Shown in pieces: positions 44,318 through 53,231 of a DNA stretch of 64,000 bases. Numbering within the stretch: position 1 is the stretch's first letter; each line of letters opens with the position of its first letter. The notes under the pieces were generated by a model. It worked only from the letters and a program-made list of their open reading frames with translations, was not told the DNA's origin and did no database searches. The translations under genes were made by a program, and so were the position numbers. Source of the stretch: an uncultured Cohaesibacter sp. (lineage in GTDB: Bacteria > Pseudomonadota > Alphaproteobacteria > Rhizobiales > Cohaesibacteraceae). The stretch is taken from NCBI RefSeq assembly GCF_963682185.1, contig NZ_OY821667.1, positions 4,539,501-4,603,500 of the forward strand, given 5' to 3'.

Positions 44318-45889
44318 GTGAAGATAGGTACACCTAAGGAGCTGTTCGAGGGAGAGGCGCGCGTAGCCATGACGCCGTCTTCGGCACAGCAGCTTCAGAA
44401 ATTGGGATATGACTGTGTCCTGGAAAGCGGTGCTGGTGTTCTGGCCGGTTTTTCCGACGCGGTTTATACAGAAGCGGGCGTTGAAATTGTACCAAACGCG
44501 GCTGCGCTGTGGGAGGCTGCTGACATTGTTGCTAAGGTGCGACAGCCAGAGTCTGACGAACTGAAATATCTTGCCAAGGGCAAGACATTGATTTCGTTCT
44601 TCAACCCTGCAGGCAACGAAGAAGGCATGGAAGCAGCCAAGGCTGCTGGTTCGAATGTCATCGCAATGGAAATGGTGCCGCGTATTTCTCGCGCCCAGAA
44701 AATGGACGCTCTGTCCTCCATGGCGAACATTGCCGGTTATCGCGCTGTTATCGAAGCGGGTAACAATTTTGGTCGTTTCTTCACCGGTCAGATCACTGCT
44801 GCCGGTAAAGTGCCGCCTGCACGCGTTCTCATTGTTGGCGCCGGTGTTGCCGGTCTGGCCGCAATCGGTACGTCCGTTGCGCTCGGTGCTGTCACCTATG
44901 CATTTGACGTGCGTCCCGAAGTGGCCGAACAGGTCGAATCGATGGGCGCCGAATTTGTCTATTTGGATTTTGAAGAAGAACAGCAAGATGGCGCGGCCAC
45001 CGGCGGTTATGCTTCGGTACAGTCCGAAGAGTTCCGCAACGCCCAGCTTGCCAAATTCCGCGAAATCGCTGGCGACATGGACATCGTGATCACCACTGCG
45101 TTGATCCCGAACCGTCCCGCTCCAAAGCTTTGGCTTGAAGACATGGTCAAGGCCATGAAGCCTGGCTCCGTGATTGTCGACCTTGCTGCCGAACGCGGTG
45201 GTAACGTTGAAGGCACGGTCAAGGACGAGAAAGTCGTAACCGACAATGGCGTAACCATCATTGGCTATACCGACTTCCCATCCCGCATGGGCGCACAGGC
45301 TTCCGAGCTTTATGCAACGAACATCCGTCACATGATGACCGACCTGACCCCTGAAAAGGATGGTCAGATCAACCACAACATGGAAGACGATGTGATCCGC
45401 GGCGCGACCGTGACCTTTGAAGGCGAAATTACCTTCCCGCCTCCACCGCCGAAAATTCAGGCGATTGCGGCTCAGCCGAAGAAGGAAGTCAAGGAAAAGA
45501 CTCCTGAAGAAATCAAGGCCGAAGAAGAAGCTGCCGCCCGTAAGGCTGGTCGTCAGCAGATCGGCCTTCTGGTGGCTGGCGCAGTTGTCATGGGGCTTAT
45601 CGGCCTTTATGCACCTGCTGCCTTCATGGGCCACTTCATCGTGTTCGTACTGGCCGTGTTCATCGGTTTCCAGGTTATCTGGGGCGTCAGCCACTCCCTG
45701 CACACGCCGCTTATGGCTGTGACGAACGCCATTTCGGGGATTATCATCCTCGGCTCGCTCCTGCAGCTTGGCTCAGGGTCATGGATTGTGTTGCTTCTGG
45801 CATTCATTTCCATCCTGATCGCCTCAATCAACATCGTCGGTGGCTTCATGGTTACCCGTCGTATGCTGCAGATGTTCCAGAAATCCTGA
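44318..45889 (+). CDS. pntA: NAD(P) transhydrogenase alpha subunit (fused)
   Basis: A 523-residue PntA of the fused E. coli type: N-terminal NAD(H)-binding domain I (about 1-380) with VLIVGAGVAGLAAIGTSVAL (nucleotide fold near 174-179) and the RQPESDELK mobile region, then a Pro/Lys/Glu linker (about 380-420) and four membrane helices. With PntB it uses the proton gradient to reduce NADP+ with NADH. The GTG at 44318 (GGGAG seven bases upstream) gives the conserved MKIGTPKE start; an in-frame GTG at 44300 is less likely. Some alphaproteobacteria split this subunit in two; here it is whole. Confidence 0.95.
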   Translation: MKIGTPKELFEGEARVAMTPSSAQQLQKLGYDCVLESGAGVLAGFSDAVYTEAGVEIVPNAAALWEAADIVAKVRQPESDELKYLAKGKTLISFFNPAGNEEGMEAAKAAGSNVIAMEMVPRISRAQKMDALSSMANIAGYRAVIEAGNNFGRFFTGQITAAGKVPPARVLIVGAGVAGLAAIGTSVALGAVTYAFDVRPEVAEQVESMGAEFVYLDFEEEQQDGAATGGYASVQSEEFRNAQLAKFREIAGDMDIVITTALIPNRPAPKLWLEDMVKAMKPGSVIVDLAAERGGNVEGTVKDEKVVTDNGVTIIGYTDFPSRMGAQASELYATNIRHMMTDLTPEKDGQINHNMEDDVIRGATVTFEGEITFPPPPPKIQAIAAQPKKEVKEKTPEEIKAEEEAAARKAGRQQIGLLVAGAVVMGLIGLYAPAAFMGHFIVFVLAVFIGFQVIWGVSHSLHTPLMAVTNAISGIIILGSLLQLGSGSWIVLLLAFISILIASINIVGGFMVTRRMLQMFQKS

Positions 45890-45904
45890 TAGGCGGAGGT
45901 TATT

Positions 45905-47311
45905 ATGAACGCTGAATTGCAAACCGCCGCCTACATCGCGGCTACTGTGCTGTTCATCTTGTCTTTGGGTGGACTGAAGGATCAGGAAAGCGCCAAGCGC
46001 GGCGTCTGGTTCGGCATCGTCGGTATGGCGATCGCTGTTCTGGCCACCGTTTTCGGTCCGATCGATCCGCATGATATCACTCTGGGCACTGTGCTCGCTG
46101 CCAGCCCTGTCGTTCTGCTCATCGCAGTTGTCATCGGCGCCGTCATCGGTGCTGTTGTCGCCAAGCGCGTTGAAATGACCGGCATGCCGCAGCTGGTTGC
46201 CATGCTGCACAGCTTTGTGGGTCTGGCTGCTGTCTTCATCGGTCTCAACTCCGATATGACTGCGCATGCCTTTCCGACCCCTGCCGAAGAGGTCATCCAT
46301 GAGATCGAGATCTTCCTCGGTGTCTTCATTGGTGCGATCACCTTCACCGGTTCCCTGATTGCCTATGGCAAGCTGGCTGGCCGCATTGATGGTAAAGCCC
46401 TGCTTCTGCCGGGTCGTCACCTCTGGAATATCGTGATGGTGGTTGTGTCCTTCATCCTGCTCATCATGTATATGAACGGTGCAGGCGCATGGACCCTCTA
46501 TCTGATGACGCTGATTGCTTTCGTCATCGGTGTTCACATGGTTATGGCCATCGGTGGTGCCGACATGCCCGTTGTTGTCTCCATGCTCAACTCCTATTCG
46601 GGGTGGGCTGCTGCGGCAACCGGCTTCTTGCTCGGCAACGACCTGTTGATCGTGACCGGTGCTTTGGTGGGCTCCTCTGGTGCCATCCTGTCCTACATCA
46701 TGTGTAAGGCCATGAACCGTCACTTCATCTCGGTGATCCTTGGCGGTTTTGGTAACTCCACTGGCCCGGCCATGGAAATCGAAGGCGAGATGATCGCAAT
46801 CGACGCTGATGGTGTTGCTGCCAGCCTTGAAGATGCAGATAGCGTGATCATCGTTCCTGGTTATGGCATGGCCGTTGCTCAGGCTCAGCAGAATGTTGCT
46901 GAACTGACCCGCCGCCTGCGCGCCAAGGGCAAGGAAGTTCGCTTCGCCATCCATCCGGTGGCTGGTCGTCTTCCCGGTCATATGAACGTGCTGCTGGCTG
47001 AAGCCAAGGTGCCTTATGACATCGTGATGGAAATGGACGAAATCAACGAAGACTTCCCGGAAACGGATGTTGTCATCGTGATCGGTTCCAACGACATCGT
47101 GAACCCTGCAGCGCAGGAAGATCCAAACTCTCCGATCGCCGGCATGCCGGTTCTGGAAGTCTGGAAAGCCAAGCAGGTCTTCGTCTCCAAACGCGGTCAG
47201 GGCACTGGTTACTCCGGTATCGAGAACCCGCTGTTCTTCAAAGAGAACACCCGCATGTATTACGGCGATGCCAAGGCATCTCTGGACACGCTGCTTCAGC
47301 TGATTTCATAA
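45905..47311 (+). CDS. pntB: NAD(P) transhydrogenase beta subunit
   Basis: A 468-residue PntB: eight or nine N-terminal membrane helices (to about 265) forming the proton channel with PntA, then the NADP(H)-binding domain III with [34 protein letters not shown] and [12 protein letters not shown]. All hallmark motifs are intact. GGAGG lies upstream of the ATG, 15 bases after pntA. In this genome it would supply NADPH alongside the glk/pgl route. A strong terminator follows. Confidence 0.97.
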   Translation: MNAELQTAAYIAATVLFILSLGGLKDQESAKRGVWFGIVGMAIAVLATVFGPIDPHDITLGTVLAASPVVLLIAVVIGAVIGAVVAKRVEMTGMPQLVAMLHSFVGLAAVFIGLNSDMTAHAFPTPAEEVIHEIEIFLGVFIGAITFTGSLIAYGKLAGRIDGKALLLPGRHLWNIVMVVVSFILLIMYMNGAGAWTLYLMTLIAFVIGVHMVMAIGGADMPVVVSMLNSYSGWAAAATGFLLGNDLLIVTGALVGSSGAILSYIMCKAMNRHFISVILGGFGNSTGPAMEIEGEMIAIDADGVAASLEDADSVIIVPGYGMAVAQAQQNVAELTRRLRAKGKEVRFAIHPVAGRLPGHMNVLLAEAKVPYDIVMEMDEINEDFPETDVVIVIGSNDIVNPAAQEDPNSPIAGMPVLEVWKAKQVFVSKRGQGTGYSGIENPLFFKENTRMYYGDAKASLDTLLQLIS

Positions 47312-47337
47312 GCTGTAGAACTGTCCAACATGATTTG

Positions 47338-47370
47338 AAAGCGCCCGGGGGCATCCTCCGGGCGCTTTTG
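47338..47370 (+). terminator. Rho-independent terminator of pntAB
   Basis: Stem AAAGCGCCCGG.../...CCGGGCGCTTT with a short CATC loop and a TTTT tail, 26 bases after pntB. Confidence 0.93.
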
Positions 47371-47422
47371 TTTGCCTGTAGCCCTGTCAAAAAGAGACCT
47401 TGTACGTCGCCGTGCCTCAATT

Positions 47423-48325
47423 TCAATGCGGTTTAAACAAGCGAGCGGTCAACAGATGATCGATCAATGCACGCGTCCGAAGTGGCAAATGCTTGCGGGA
47501 TGGATAGACCAGCGAAAAGATCATCGTCTCTCCGGTCAATTCTGGCAGGATGGGCACCAGCTGCCCTGCGGCGACCTCTTTGCGTATGGTCGAGGGAAAC
47601 AGCTGCGCCAGTCCCATGCCTGCCATCGCCATGGCAATCACCATATGCGGTGAATTGCATAGCTCATACCGGGCCGAGGTGAGGGTAATCAGCTCTTTGC
47701 CGCGGAACAGCCGATGCACCCCGCCGGGGCTGACATTGTTCAGACAAACCCAGCGATGCTGGCTGAGCGCCTGCACATCGGTCGGCATGCCATGGATGGC
47801 CAAGTAGTCCCGGCTGGCATAAAGACAGAACCTGTCTTCATAGAGCACCCGCCCAATAAGGCTGTCATCGCGCGGCAAGCCAATACGAATGCCCATGTCG
47901 ATCCCTTCGGCAACAAGATCAAGCCGCTCGTCGCTGAGGATGATATCCAGCTCTACATCGGGATAGCGAGCCCGGAAACTTTCCAGTGCGGGCAGCAATT
48001 GCGAAACCCCAACATCGTGGGTCGCGGTGATGGAGACACGCCCGGAAGGCTTTTCCTGCGTAGCGATCTCTATGGTTTCCTCAAGCAGGCGGGGCAGGGC
48101 GCGCACCTTGTCATAAACTCTGCGGCCTTCTTCCGTCAGCGACAGTTTGCGCGTGGAGCGATGCAGAAGGCGCACGCCCAGATCATCCTCCAATTGGGTG
48201 ATCTGCTCAGACACGCGCGAGCGGCTTGATTTGAGGGAACGGGCAGCCGAAGCGAAGCTGCCTTCATCGACAACCCGCACGAATATCGCCAGTGGGCGCA
48301 GATGCTGATATCCGATTGTACTCAT
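47423..48325 (-). CDS. LysR family regulator, CrgA-like
   Basis: A 300-residue LysR regulator: winged helix near 10-65 (IFVRVVDEGSFASAARSL, then RSRVSEQITQLEDDLGVRLL), and an effector domain (about 92-295) with GIDMGIRIGLPRDDSLIGR, typical of the CrgA group. It is divergent from an NmrA-family reductase by 122 bases, the standard layout for a LysR repressor/activator controlling an adjacent stress-related oxidoreductase. The inducer is unknown. Confidence 0.92.
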   Translation of the reverse strand: MSTIGYQHLRPLAIFVRVVDEGSFASAARSLKSSRSRVSEQITQLEDDLGVRLLHRSTRKLSLTEEGRRVYDKVRALPRLLEETIEIATQEKPSGRVSITATHDVGVSQLLPALESFRARYPDVELDIILSDERLDLVAEGIDMGIRIGLPRDDSLIGRVLYEDRFCLYASRDYLAIHGMPTDVQALSQHRWVCLNNVSPGGVHRLFRGKELITLTSARYELCNSPHMVIAMAMAGMGLAQLFPSTIRKEVAAGQLVPILPELTGETMIFSLVYPSRKHLPLRTRALIDHLLTARLFKPH

Positions 48326-48447
48326 TAATGGAACTATCCATTCTGAAAAAGAGTTCTAGTGATAACAATGCAGCAACCCCATATTAGCGTCAACATCAAT
48401 GATAAACCGTCTGCTCATCTCAAAGAGCAACGAAGAAGGGAAACAAC

Positions 48448-49302
48448 ATGATTGCAGTAACAGGCGCCTCCGGCCATCTTGGTCGCCTTGTCATCAAAGC
48501 TCTTTTGGAGAGAACCGAAGCCAGCGAAATTGTTGCTCTGGTGCGCAATCCAGAAGCGGTATCTGATCTGGCAGCCAAGGGCATCACCGTGCGTAAGGCC
48601 GACTATGATCAGCCTGAAAGCTATGCTGAAGCCCTCAAGGGCGTCGAGAAGTTGCTGCTGATCTCCGGGAGCGCTGTCGGCCAGCGTGTGCCTCAGCATA
48701 AAGCCGTGGTGGAGGCAGCCAAAGCCAATGGTGTGAAATTCATGGCCTATACCTCCATCCTGAGGGCAGATCAGTCTCCGATGCTGCTCGCTGAAGAGCA
48801 CGCGGCGACAGAGGCCATCCTCAATGCATCCAGCATTCCTCATGCCCTGTTGCGCAATGGGTGGTATAACGAAAACTACAGTGAAAATCTCGCACAGGTG
48901 CTGGAAACCGGAGCTGTGATCGGGTGCTCTGGCGAGGGCCGTGTTGCCTCTGCGTCTCGCGCTGACTATGCCGAAGCGGCTGCCGTGGTTCTGACATCGT
49001 CCGTTGAAGAGCAGGCTGGCAAGATCTATGAGCTGGCAGGAGATGAGTCTTTCACGATGAGTGCCTTTGCCGCCAAGGTCGCGACCCTGTCCGGCAAGAA
49101 GGCTGCTTATATGGACATGTCCAAGGAAGACTATATCGCTGCGCTGACAGGTGCAGGCGTGCCGGAAGGCTTTGCCCAAGTGCTTGCTGACTCCAGCGCC
49201 AACGCTGCGGGCGGCTGGCTTGAAGACAATTCCAAAACCCTGTCTGCCTTGATCGGTCATCCGACAACGACCATTGCAGAAAGCATCAAGGCAGCCCTTT
49301 AA
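48448..49302 (+). CDS. NmrA/QorB-like NAD(P)H-binding oxidoreductase
   Basis: A 284-residue atypical short-chain dehydrogenase resembling QorB (YtfG), a NADPH:quinone reductase. The dinucleotide motif is MIAVTGASGHLGRLV at the N-terminus; VRNPEAVSDLAAKG, YTSILRAD and LLRNGWYNENY are family-typical. Activity on quinones is known for the E. coli relative and assumed here. GAAGGGA precedes the ATG. Divergently paired with a LysR regulator; a terminator follows. Confidence 0.9.
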   Translation: MIAVTGASGHLGRLVIKALLERTEASEIVALVRNPEAVSDLAAKGITVRKADYDQPESYAEALKGVEKLLLISGSAVGQRVPQHKAVVEAAKANGVKFMAYTSILRADQSPMLLAEEHAATEAILNASSIPHALLRNGWYNENYSENLAQVLETGAVIGCSGEGRVASASRADYAEAAAVVLTSSVEEQAGKIYELAGDESFTMSAFAAKVATLSGKKAAYMDMSKEDYIAALTGAGVPEGFAQVLADSSANAAGGWLEDNSKTLSALIGHPTTTIAESIKAAL

Positions 49303-49668
49303 GGCTCTCTCCTTGCTTTTTCATTTGATGAAGAAAAGCAGGGTCATGAACCGGGGGCGCCGAGGTGACCTCCGGTTTTTCTTTGCTCGTACGCGGGCCT
49401 TTCGAGCCTATAGTGACTGTGGGGCAGCCTGCGAAGGCACCCTTGCTACCTGCGACTTGAATCAATTTGTTAACGGCTTGAACCGTCTGAATCTCTCTTT
49501 TAAAAGTGATTCCTATCATTTTGATAAGATTCACGAATTTGCGTACACTTGAAGTGATTTTTGCGCCTGTCGGTGGCCGAACTTGAATCAGTTTCTGAAG
49601 AATGGGACGCCTTGCTTGAATCAAAATCTCAGGCACTGATAGCTGTCCTCTGACGGGGATTGAGCCCT
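49303..49668. other. Gap between convergent oxidoreductase and nagA
   Basis: 366 bases without a gene. A terminator (49349-49382) has the stem AACCGGGGG/CCTCCGGTT (one mismatch) followed by T-rich sequence. A 9-base repeat CTTGAATCA occurs three times (49456, 49582, 49615), two of them inside longer similar blocks. The repeat's role is unknown. Confidence 0.5.
49349..49382 (+). terminator. Rho-independent terminator after the QorB-like gene
   Basis: Nine-base arms AACCGGGGG/CCTCCGGTT with one mismatch, loop of about 14 bases, then TTTTTCT, 47 bases after the stop. Confidence 0.7.
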
Positions 49669-50859
49669 TCAGTGTGCCCGGTGAAAGCCATTGATCCAGC
49701 TGTGTTTGACGGTCCATGTCGCCGGATCGAAGGCTACCAGATCGGCGCTGAAGCCAGGCGCAATCAACCCCAGCGATGTATCCATGCGCATGAAGCTGGC
49801 CGGGTAGCGCGACGCCATCCGCAGGGCTTCCGACAGGGGCAGGCCGATCAGCTCGACCACGTTGCGCACAGCGCCTATCATGGTGAGGGCCGAGCCTGCC
49901 AAGGTGCCATCTTTGAGCTGGCATCTGCCATCTTGAACCGTGACCGTTTGATCATGCAACGTGAAGGCTGCCTCGTCAGACCCCACGCTCGCCATGGCGT
50001 CGGTCACGAGCATCACCTTGCCGCGCGGTTTGGTCTTGATGGCGTTGCGCATGGAAGCCGGATGCACATGAAAGCCATCCGCGATGAGACCGCACCATGT
50101 ATCGGGATCATCAAGCGCAGCCCCAACCACGCCCGGCTCACGACTGCCCATGGGTGTCATGGCGTTGAACAGATGGGTGAAGCCGCGCAGGCCCGCCCGG
50201 ATGGCTGCCGTCATATCCTGATAGCTGCCAGCCGTATGGCCTGCCGAAACCAGAGCCCCCTGATGAACGCACTCCCGAATGAAGGCTGGACCAACTTTTT
50301 CCGGCGCGATCGTGATGAGGCGGACACCAAGATCGGGATGTGTCATCAAATCCACTGCCCGATCATCTACCGGGCGCAATTGTTCTTCGGGATGGACACC
50401 CTTGCGGGCTGCATTGAGGTAGGGACCTTCGAAATGCACGCCCTTGATCGCGGACAGACTGCGATCTTCGCCCCAATGGCGGTGCGCCTGCTCGATAAGT
50501 CGCGCAACATGCTCCATGGCTGGCCATGCATCGCTGATTAGGGTCGGTAGCATTGATGTGGTGCCAAAGGCCCTATGGGCATCTGCCATGGCCTCTAGCT
50601 GTGGCAGGGTTGTGTCTGCATTGATCATCACGCCACCACCGCCATTCACCTGTGCGTCCACAAATCCGGGAGCCAGAACGAGCCCTGTGAGGTCATGCGG
50701 TTCATAGCCGCCCAGTTTGTTGGGGCTGTCGATGATGGACCTGATCCGACCGTCTTCCAGTGTCACGGCCTTGCCAGCGTGGAACTGGTCGCCATCAAAC
50801 AGGCGGGCATGCATCAGAATCTGTTTCATGGCGTCGGTCCGGTTGGCAAGGAAGCTCAT
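49669..50859 (-). CDS. nagA: N-acetylglucosamine-6-phosphate deacetylase
   Basis: A 396-residue amidohydrolase that deacetylates N-acetylglucosamine-6-phosphate to glucosamine-6-phosphate and acetate. Family motifs: VLAPGFVDAQVNGGGGV, GVHFEGPYLN (metal Glu), SAGHTAGS (His), THLFNAM (His), IADGFHVHP and VTDAMASVG (catalytic Asp). CAGGA nine bases upstream favours the ATG at 50859; Met11 is an alternative. Last gene of a kinase-regulator-deacetylase operon on the minus strand. Glucosamine-6-phosphate deaminase is not in the window. Confidence 0.95.
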   Translation of the reverse strand: MSFLANRTDAMKQILMHARLFDGDQFHAGKAVTLEDGRIRSIIDSPNKLGGYEPHDLTGLVLAPGFVDAQVNGGGGVMINADTTLPQLEAMADAHRAFGTTSMLPTLISDAWPAMEHVARLIEQAHRHWGEDRSLSAIKGVHFEGPYLNAARKGVHPEEQLRPVDDRAVDLMTHPDLGVRLITIAPEKVGPAFIRECVHQGALVSAGHTAGSYQDMTAAIRAGLRGFTHLFNAMTPMGSREPGVVGAALDDPDTWCGLIADGFHVHPASMRNAIKTKPRGKVMLVTDAMASVGSDEAAFTLHDQTVTVQDGRCQLKDGTLAGSALTMIGAVRNVVELIGLPLSEALRMASRYPASFMRMDTSLGLIAPGFSADLVAFDPATWTVKHSWINGFHRAH

Positions 50860-51000
50860 GGCGAGAATCCTGCTGCTGCAAGAGGGATTCCCTTATCATA
50901 GCATTACAGATGGGATGTTCCACGTCCGGTAGTGGATTTGATGGGCTAGGTAGGAAAAACAAACGGTTCCATGGGAGCCAAAGCTTCCCGACCACTTGGG

Positions 51001-51897
51001 TTAAATTTTGGATTCAGAGACGAATTCATAGAGGTCTCCACGGAAATAGGCGCGCACAAATTCGATTGGATGATCCTCTTGCCTGATCAGGCTGATTCTT
51101 CGGGTTGGCTTGTCTGCTCCATCATGAGCAGAATGAGAGCCCGTACCAGCCCCGGATCTTACCTCGGCCTCGACCCTGGCTCCCGATCTTGCCCCGGCCT
51201 CTGCGTGCTCGTTGCGTTGCCGGATGAAGGACCGCCGCTCTACATAGAGGCAGGCAGAGCCGGTCGGTACACCCAATAGATGGGCGTTGCTCACATCCAG
51301 CAACCGTGCTGACAGGGTCTGTACGCAACGGGTCGGGCGCTGGTGGTGATCTTCCAGCCATGAATAAAGCGATGTCTCGATGGCGGTCGGGTCTGGCAAG
51401 ACGCTATGAGGGAGAACCGTATGCTCAAGACATACTGGCTTTTCATCCACCATGCGCAATCGAAACAGCCTGCTGACAGGGCTATCGGGCATGATTTGCA
51501 ACGCTTCACACTCTTCCGGAGTGGGCGGCCCGCTTGAGCGTTCCAGCCACAGAGCTGCCGTAGGATGCCCCTTTATTTGCATGTCTTCGGTAAAGCCTGC
51601 TATCTGCCTTGGGCGCAGGGCAAGGCGCGAGGCAACAAAGGTGCCCGCACCATGGCGCTGCACCAGAATGCTTTTGTCCACGAGTACCCGAACTGCATTA
51701 CGCACCGTAACGCGGGAAATGCCCAGAGCAAGGGCAAGCTCACGCTCGGCAGGCAAGGCATCATTGACAGCAACAAGACCAGCTTCAATCGCCTTCTCGA
51801 TACCGCGTTGGAGTCTGAGATAAAGCGGTGTGGCGCTCGGGGCCTCAAGATCAGCTACCTGCCTGACATGCTCGATGAAGCAGTCAAGCTCAACCAT
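51001..51897 (-). CDS. GntR/UTRA regulator of amino-sugar use, with repeat insertion
   Basis: About 298 residues from the ATG at 51897, which overlaps the kinase stop (ATGGTTGA). N-terminal GntR winged helix (LPAERELALALGISRVTVRN) and a UTRA effector domain ending in EFVRAYFRGDLYEFVSE, like NagR/YvoA/DasR regulators that sense amino-sugar phosphates. The UTRA domain is interrupted by about 35 Ala/Gly/Arg/Glu/His-rich residues that include a 10-residue tandem repeat (EAGARSGARV, then EAEVRSGAGT). The open frame extends upstream to 52011 inside the kinase, but that leader is not credible. It probably controls the nag operon. Confidence 0.88.
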   Translation of the reverse strand: MVELDCFIEHVRQVADLEAPSATPLYLRLQRGIEKAIEAGLVAVNDALPAERELALALGISRVTVRNAVRVLVDKSILVQRHGAGTFVASRLALRPRQIAGFTEDMQIKGHPTAALWLERSSGPPTPEECEALQIMPDSPVSRLFRLRMVDEKPVCLEHTVLPHSVLPDPTAIETSLYSWLEDHHQRPTRCVQTLSARLLDVSNAHLLGVPTGSACLYVERRSFIRQRNEHAEAGARSGARVEAEVRSGAGTGSHSAHDGADKPTRRISLIRQEDHPIEFVRAYFRGDLYEFVSESKI

Positions 51898-52825
51898 GAC
51901 CGTATCGTTCTTTGTATCCCATATCCTGCTCATGGTTTGGCTGCAAAGGAGGCAGGGAGCCGCCAGCCATGAGAATGGCGCCATCACGGGCATCATACAG
52001 CCGCGGAACAATCAGGGAGGTTGTTTCCGCTTCCAGCCATGGTTCCACGGCCTCGGCGTAGCTGCCCATCAGGGCAATCTGGTTGATGCCGCGCCAAGCC
52101 AGCGCTCGCAACATGGCACTGGCCTGTGTGCCACAGTCAGACATGAGTTTGAGGGCCACCGGATCTTCTTTTTCGGCGAACCGAACCACAAGATGACCAT
52201 AACCGGCAAAGTCCGGTGGTGTGGCCCTGCTAGCCCACAGGGCCATTTCTTCCTGACTGTCACCAAACATCGCCATGATATGGTCTGTCATTGTGCTGAC
52301 TTCATAAATGCCATCCAGCGCTGCAATTGCATAGCGCAAGGCCAACACGCCCACTTGCGCCGCGCTTGCCATGTCTGAAAGGTCAAAGCCCCAGCCGCCG
52401 ACATTCACCGGATGATCCTTGACCAGACCATAGCCACAACTGCCCGTACCAAGAATCAGAATACCGCCATCGCGTGCGCCCCCATGTCCTCCAAGACAGG
52501 CGATGTGAGCATCGCTGGAGACCCGCAAGGAAGCAAAGGGATGTTCCCAGTTGCAAAAGGCTTCCTTGTCTGCACTGATGTGAAGCTCCGCAAGACCTAT
52601 CCCCACATGGGTATTGCCCAGGACTTCTGCGCCGAAGCCGGCATCCTTTAGCGTCTCTCGCGCCACGCACGCAACCTGTTCCTGCGCCGCCATGATGCCT
52701 TGACTGGTTCGCGCCGGGCCACTGATTGCTTCTCCAAGAAGGGAACCATCCCCGCTTCTTAGACGTCCGCGGCAATTGGAGCCGCCCCCGTCTATCCCCA
52801 TATACATGGTCTCTGAACTTGCCAT
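51890..52825 (-). CDS. BadF/BadG-type N-acetylglucosamine kinase-like protein
   Basis: A 311-residue ASKHA-fold kinase of the BadF/BadG/BcrA/BcrD family, whose characterised sugar members phosphorylate N-acetylglucosamine. Phosphate-binding opening MYMGIDGGGSNCRGRL, ILILGTGSCGYGL, GGWGFDLSDMASAAQ (sugar site, normally GWGF..SD.GSGAW) and a C-terminal ARDGAILMAGG. The start is the ATG at 52825 with GAGGAG eight bases upstream; a TTG two codons earlier is in frame. With nagA downstream it would give GlcNAc-6-phosphate in the cytoplasm. Sugar specificity is inferred from the operon. Confidence 0.88.
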   Translation of the reverse strand: MASSETMYMGIDGGGSNCRGRLRSGDGSLLGEAISGPARTSQGIMAAQEQVACVARETLKDAGFGAEVLGNTHVGIGLAELHISADKEAFCNWEHPFASLRVSSDAHIACLGGHGGARDGGILILGTGSCGYGLVKDHPVNVGGWGFDLSDMASAAQVGVLALRYAIAALDGIYEVSTMTDHIMAMFGDSQEEMALWASRATPPDFAGYGHLVVRFAEKEDPVALKLMSDCGTQASAMLRALAWRGINQIALMGSYAEAVEPWLEAETTSLIVPRLYDARDGAILMAGGSLPPLQPNHEQDMGYKERYGHG

Positions 52826-53231
52826 TGCCAAATCTCCTCACTGGGCGCTCAATGCGCTCCCGTCCCCATTTGCAATGGACTGGCTGATGAGCCTTCAGGT
52901 GAGCCAACCCATCTACCAAGAGTAGAAGACCAATCAAAGCCAATTTCAATTCGTCTTCCGAATGACGATGCAAATTCAATCGTTAGCGGATGAAAGTTGT
53001 TTCACAGATTGCATTGGTATCGAGGTGGTATTGTGTTTTTTGAACAAACCAAAAGCACTCAATTCACTATGCGTTAAACGCCAATGGAGCAGCTCTGCGG
53101 GCTTCTTCCCAAGGAGGAACTGGAGGTCACCTCATTTTGGGCTGGCATCAGGATTTCCCCTGAGGCATAGTGCTGTGCGCTGACCCATGCTAGTGCCCAC
53201 CTCGCTTTCGGAATAGACGACTATAGGACAA
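52826..53231. promoter_or_regulatory. Divergent nag operon / guanine deaminase promoter region
   Basis: About 406 bases without a gene. On the minus strand, two close copies of TTGGT (TTGGTCTTC ... TTGGTAG, about 52914-52934) recall half-sites of DasR/NagR operators but do not form a clear palindrome. TGGTAT is repeated at 53016 and 53027. No firm call. Confidence 0.3.
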
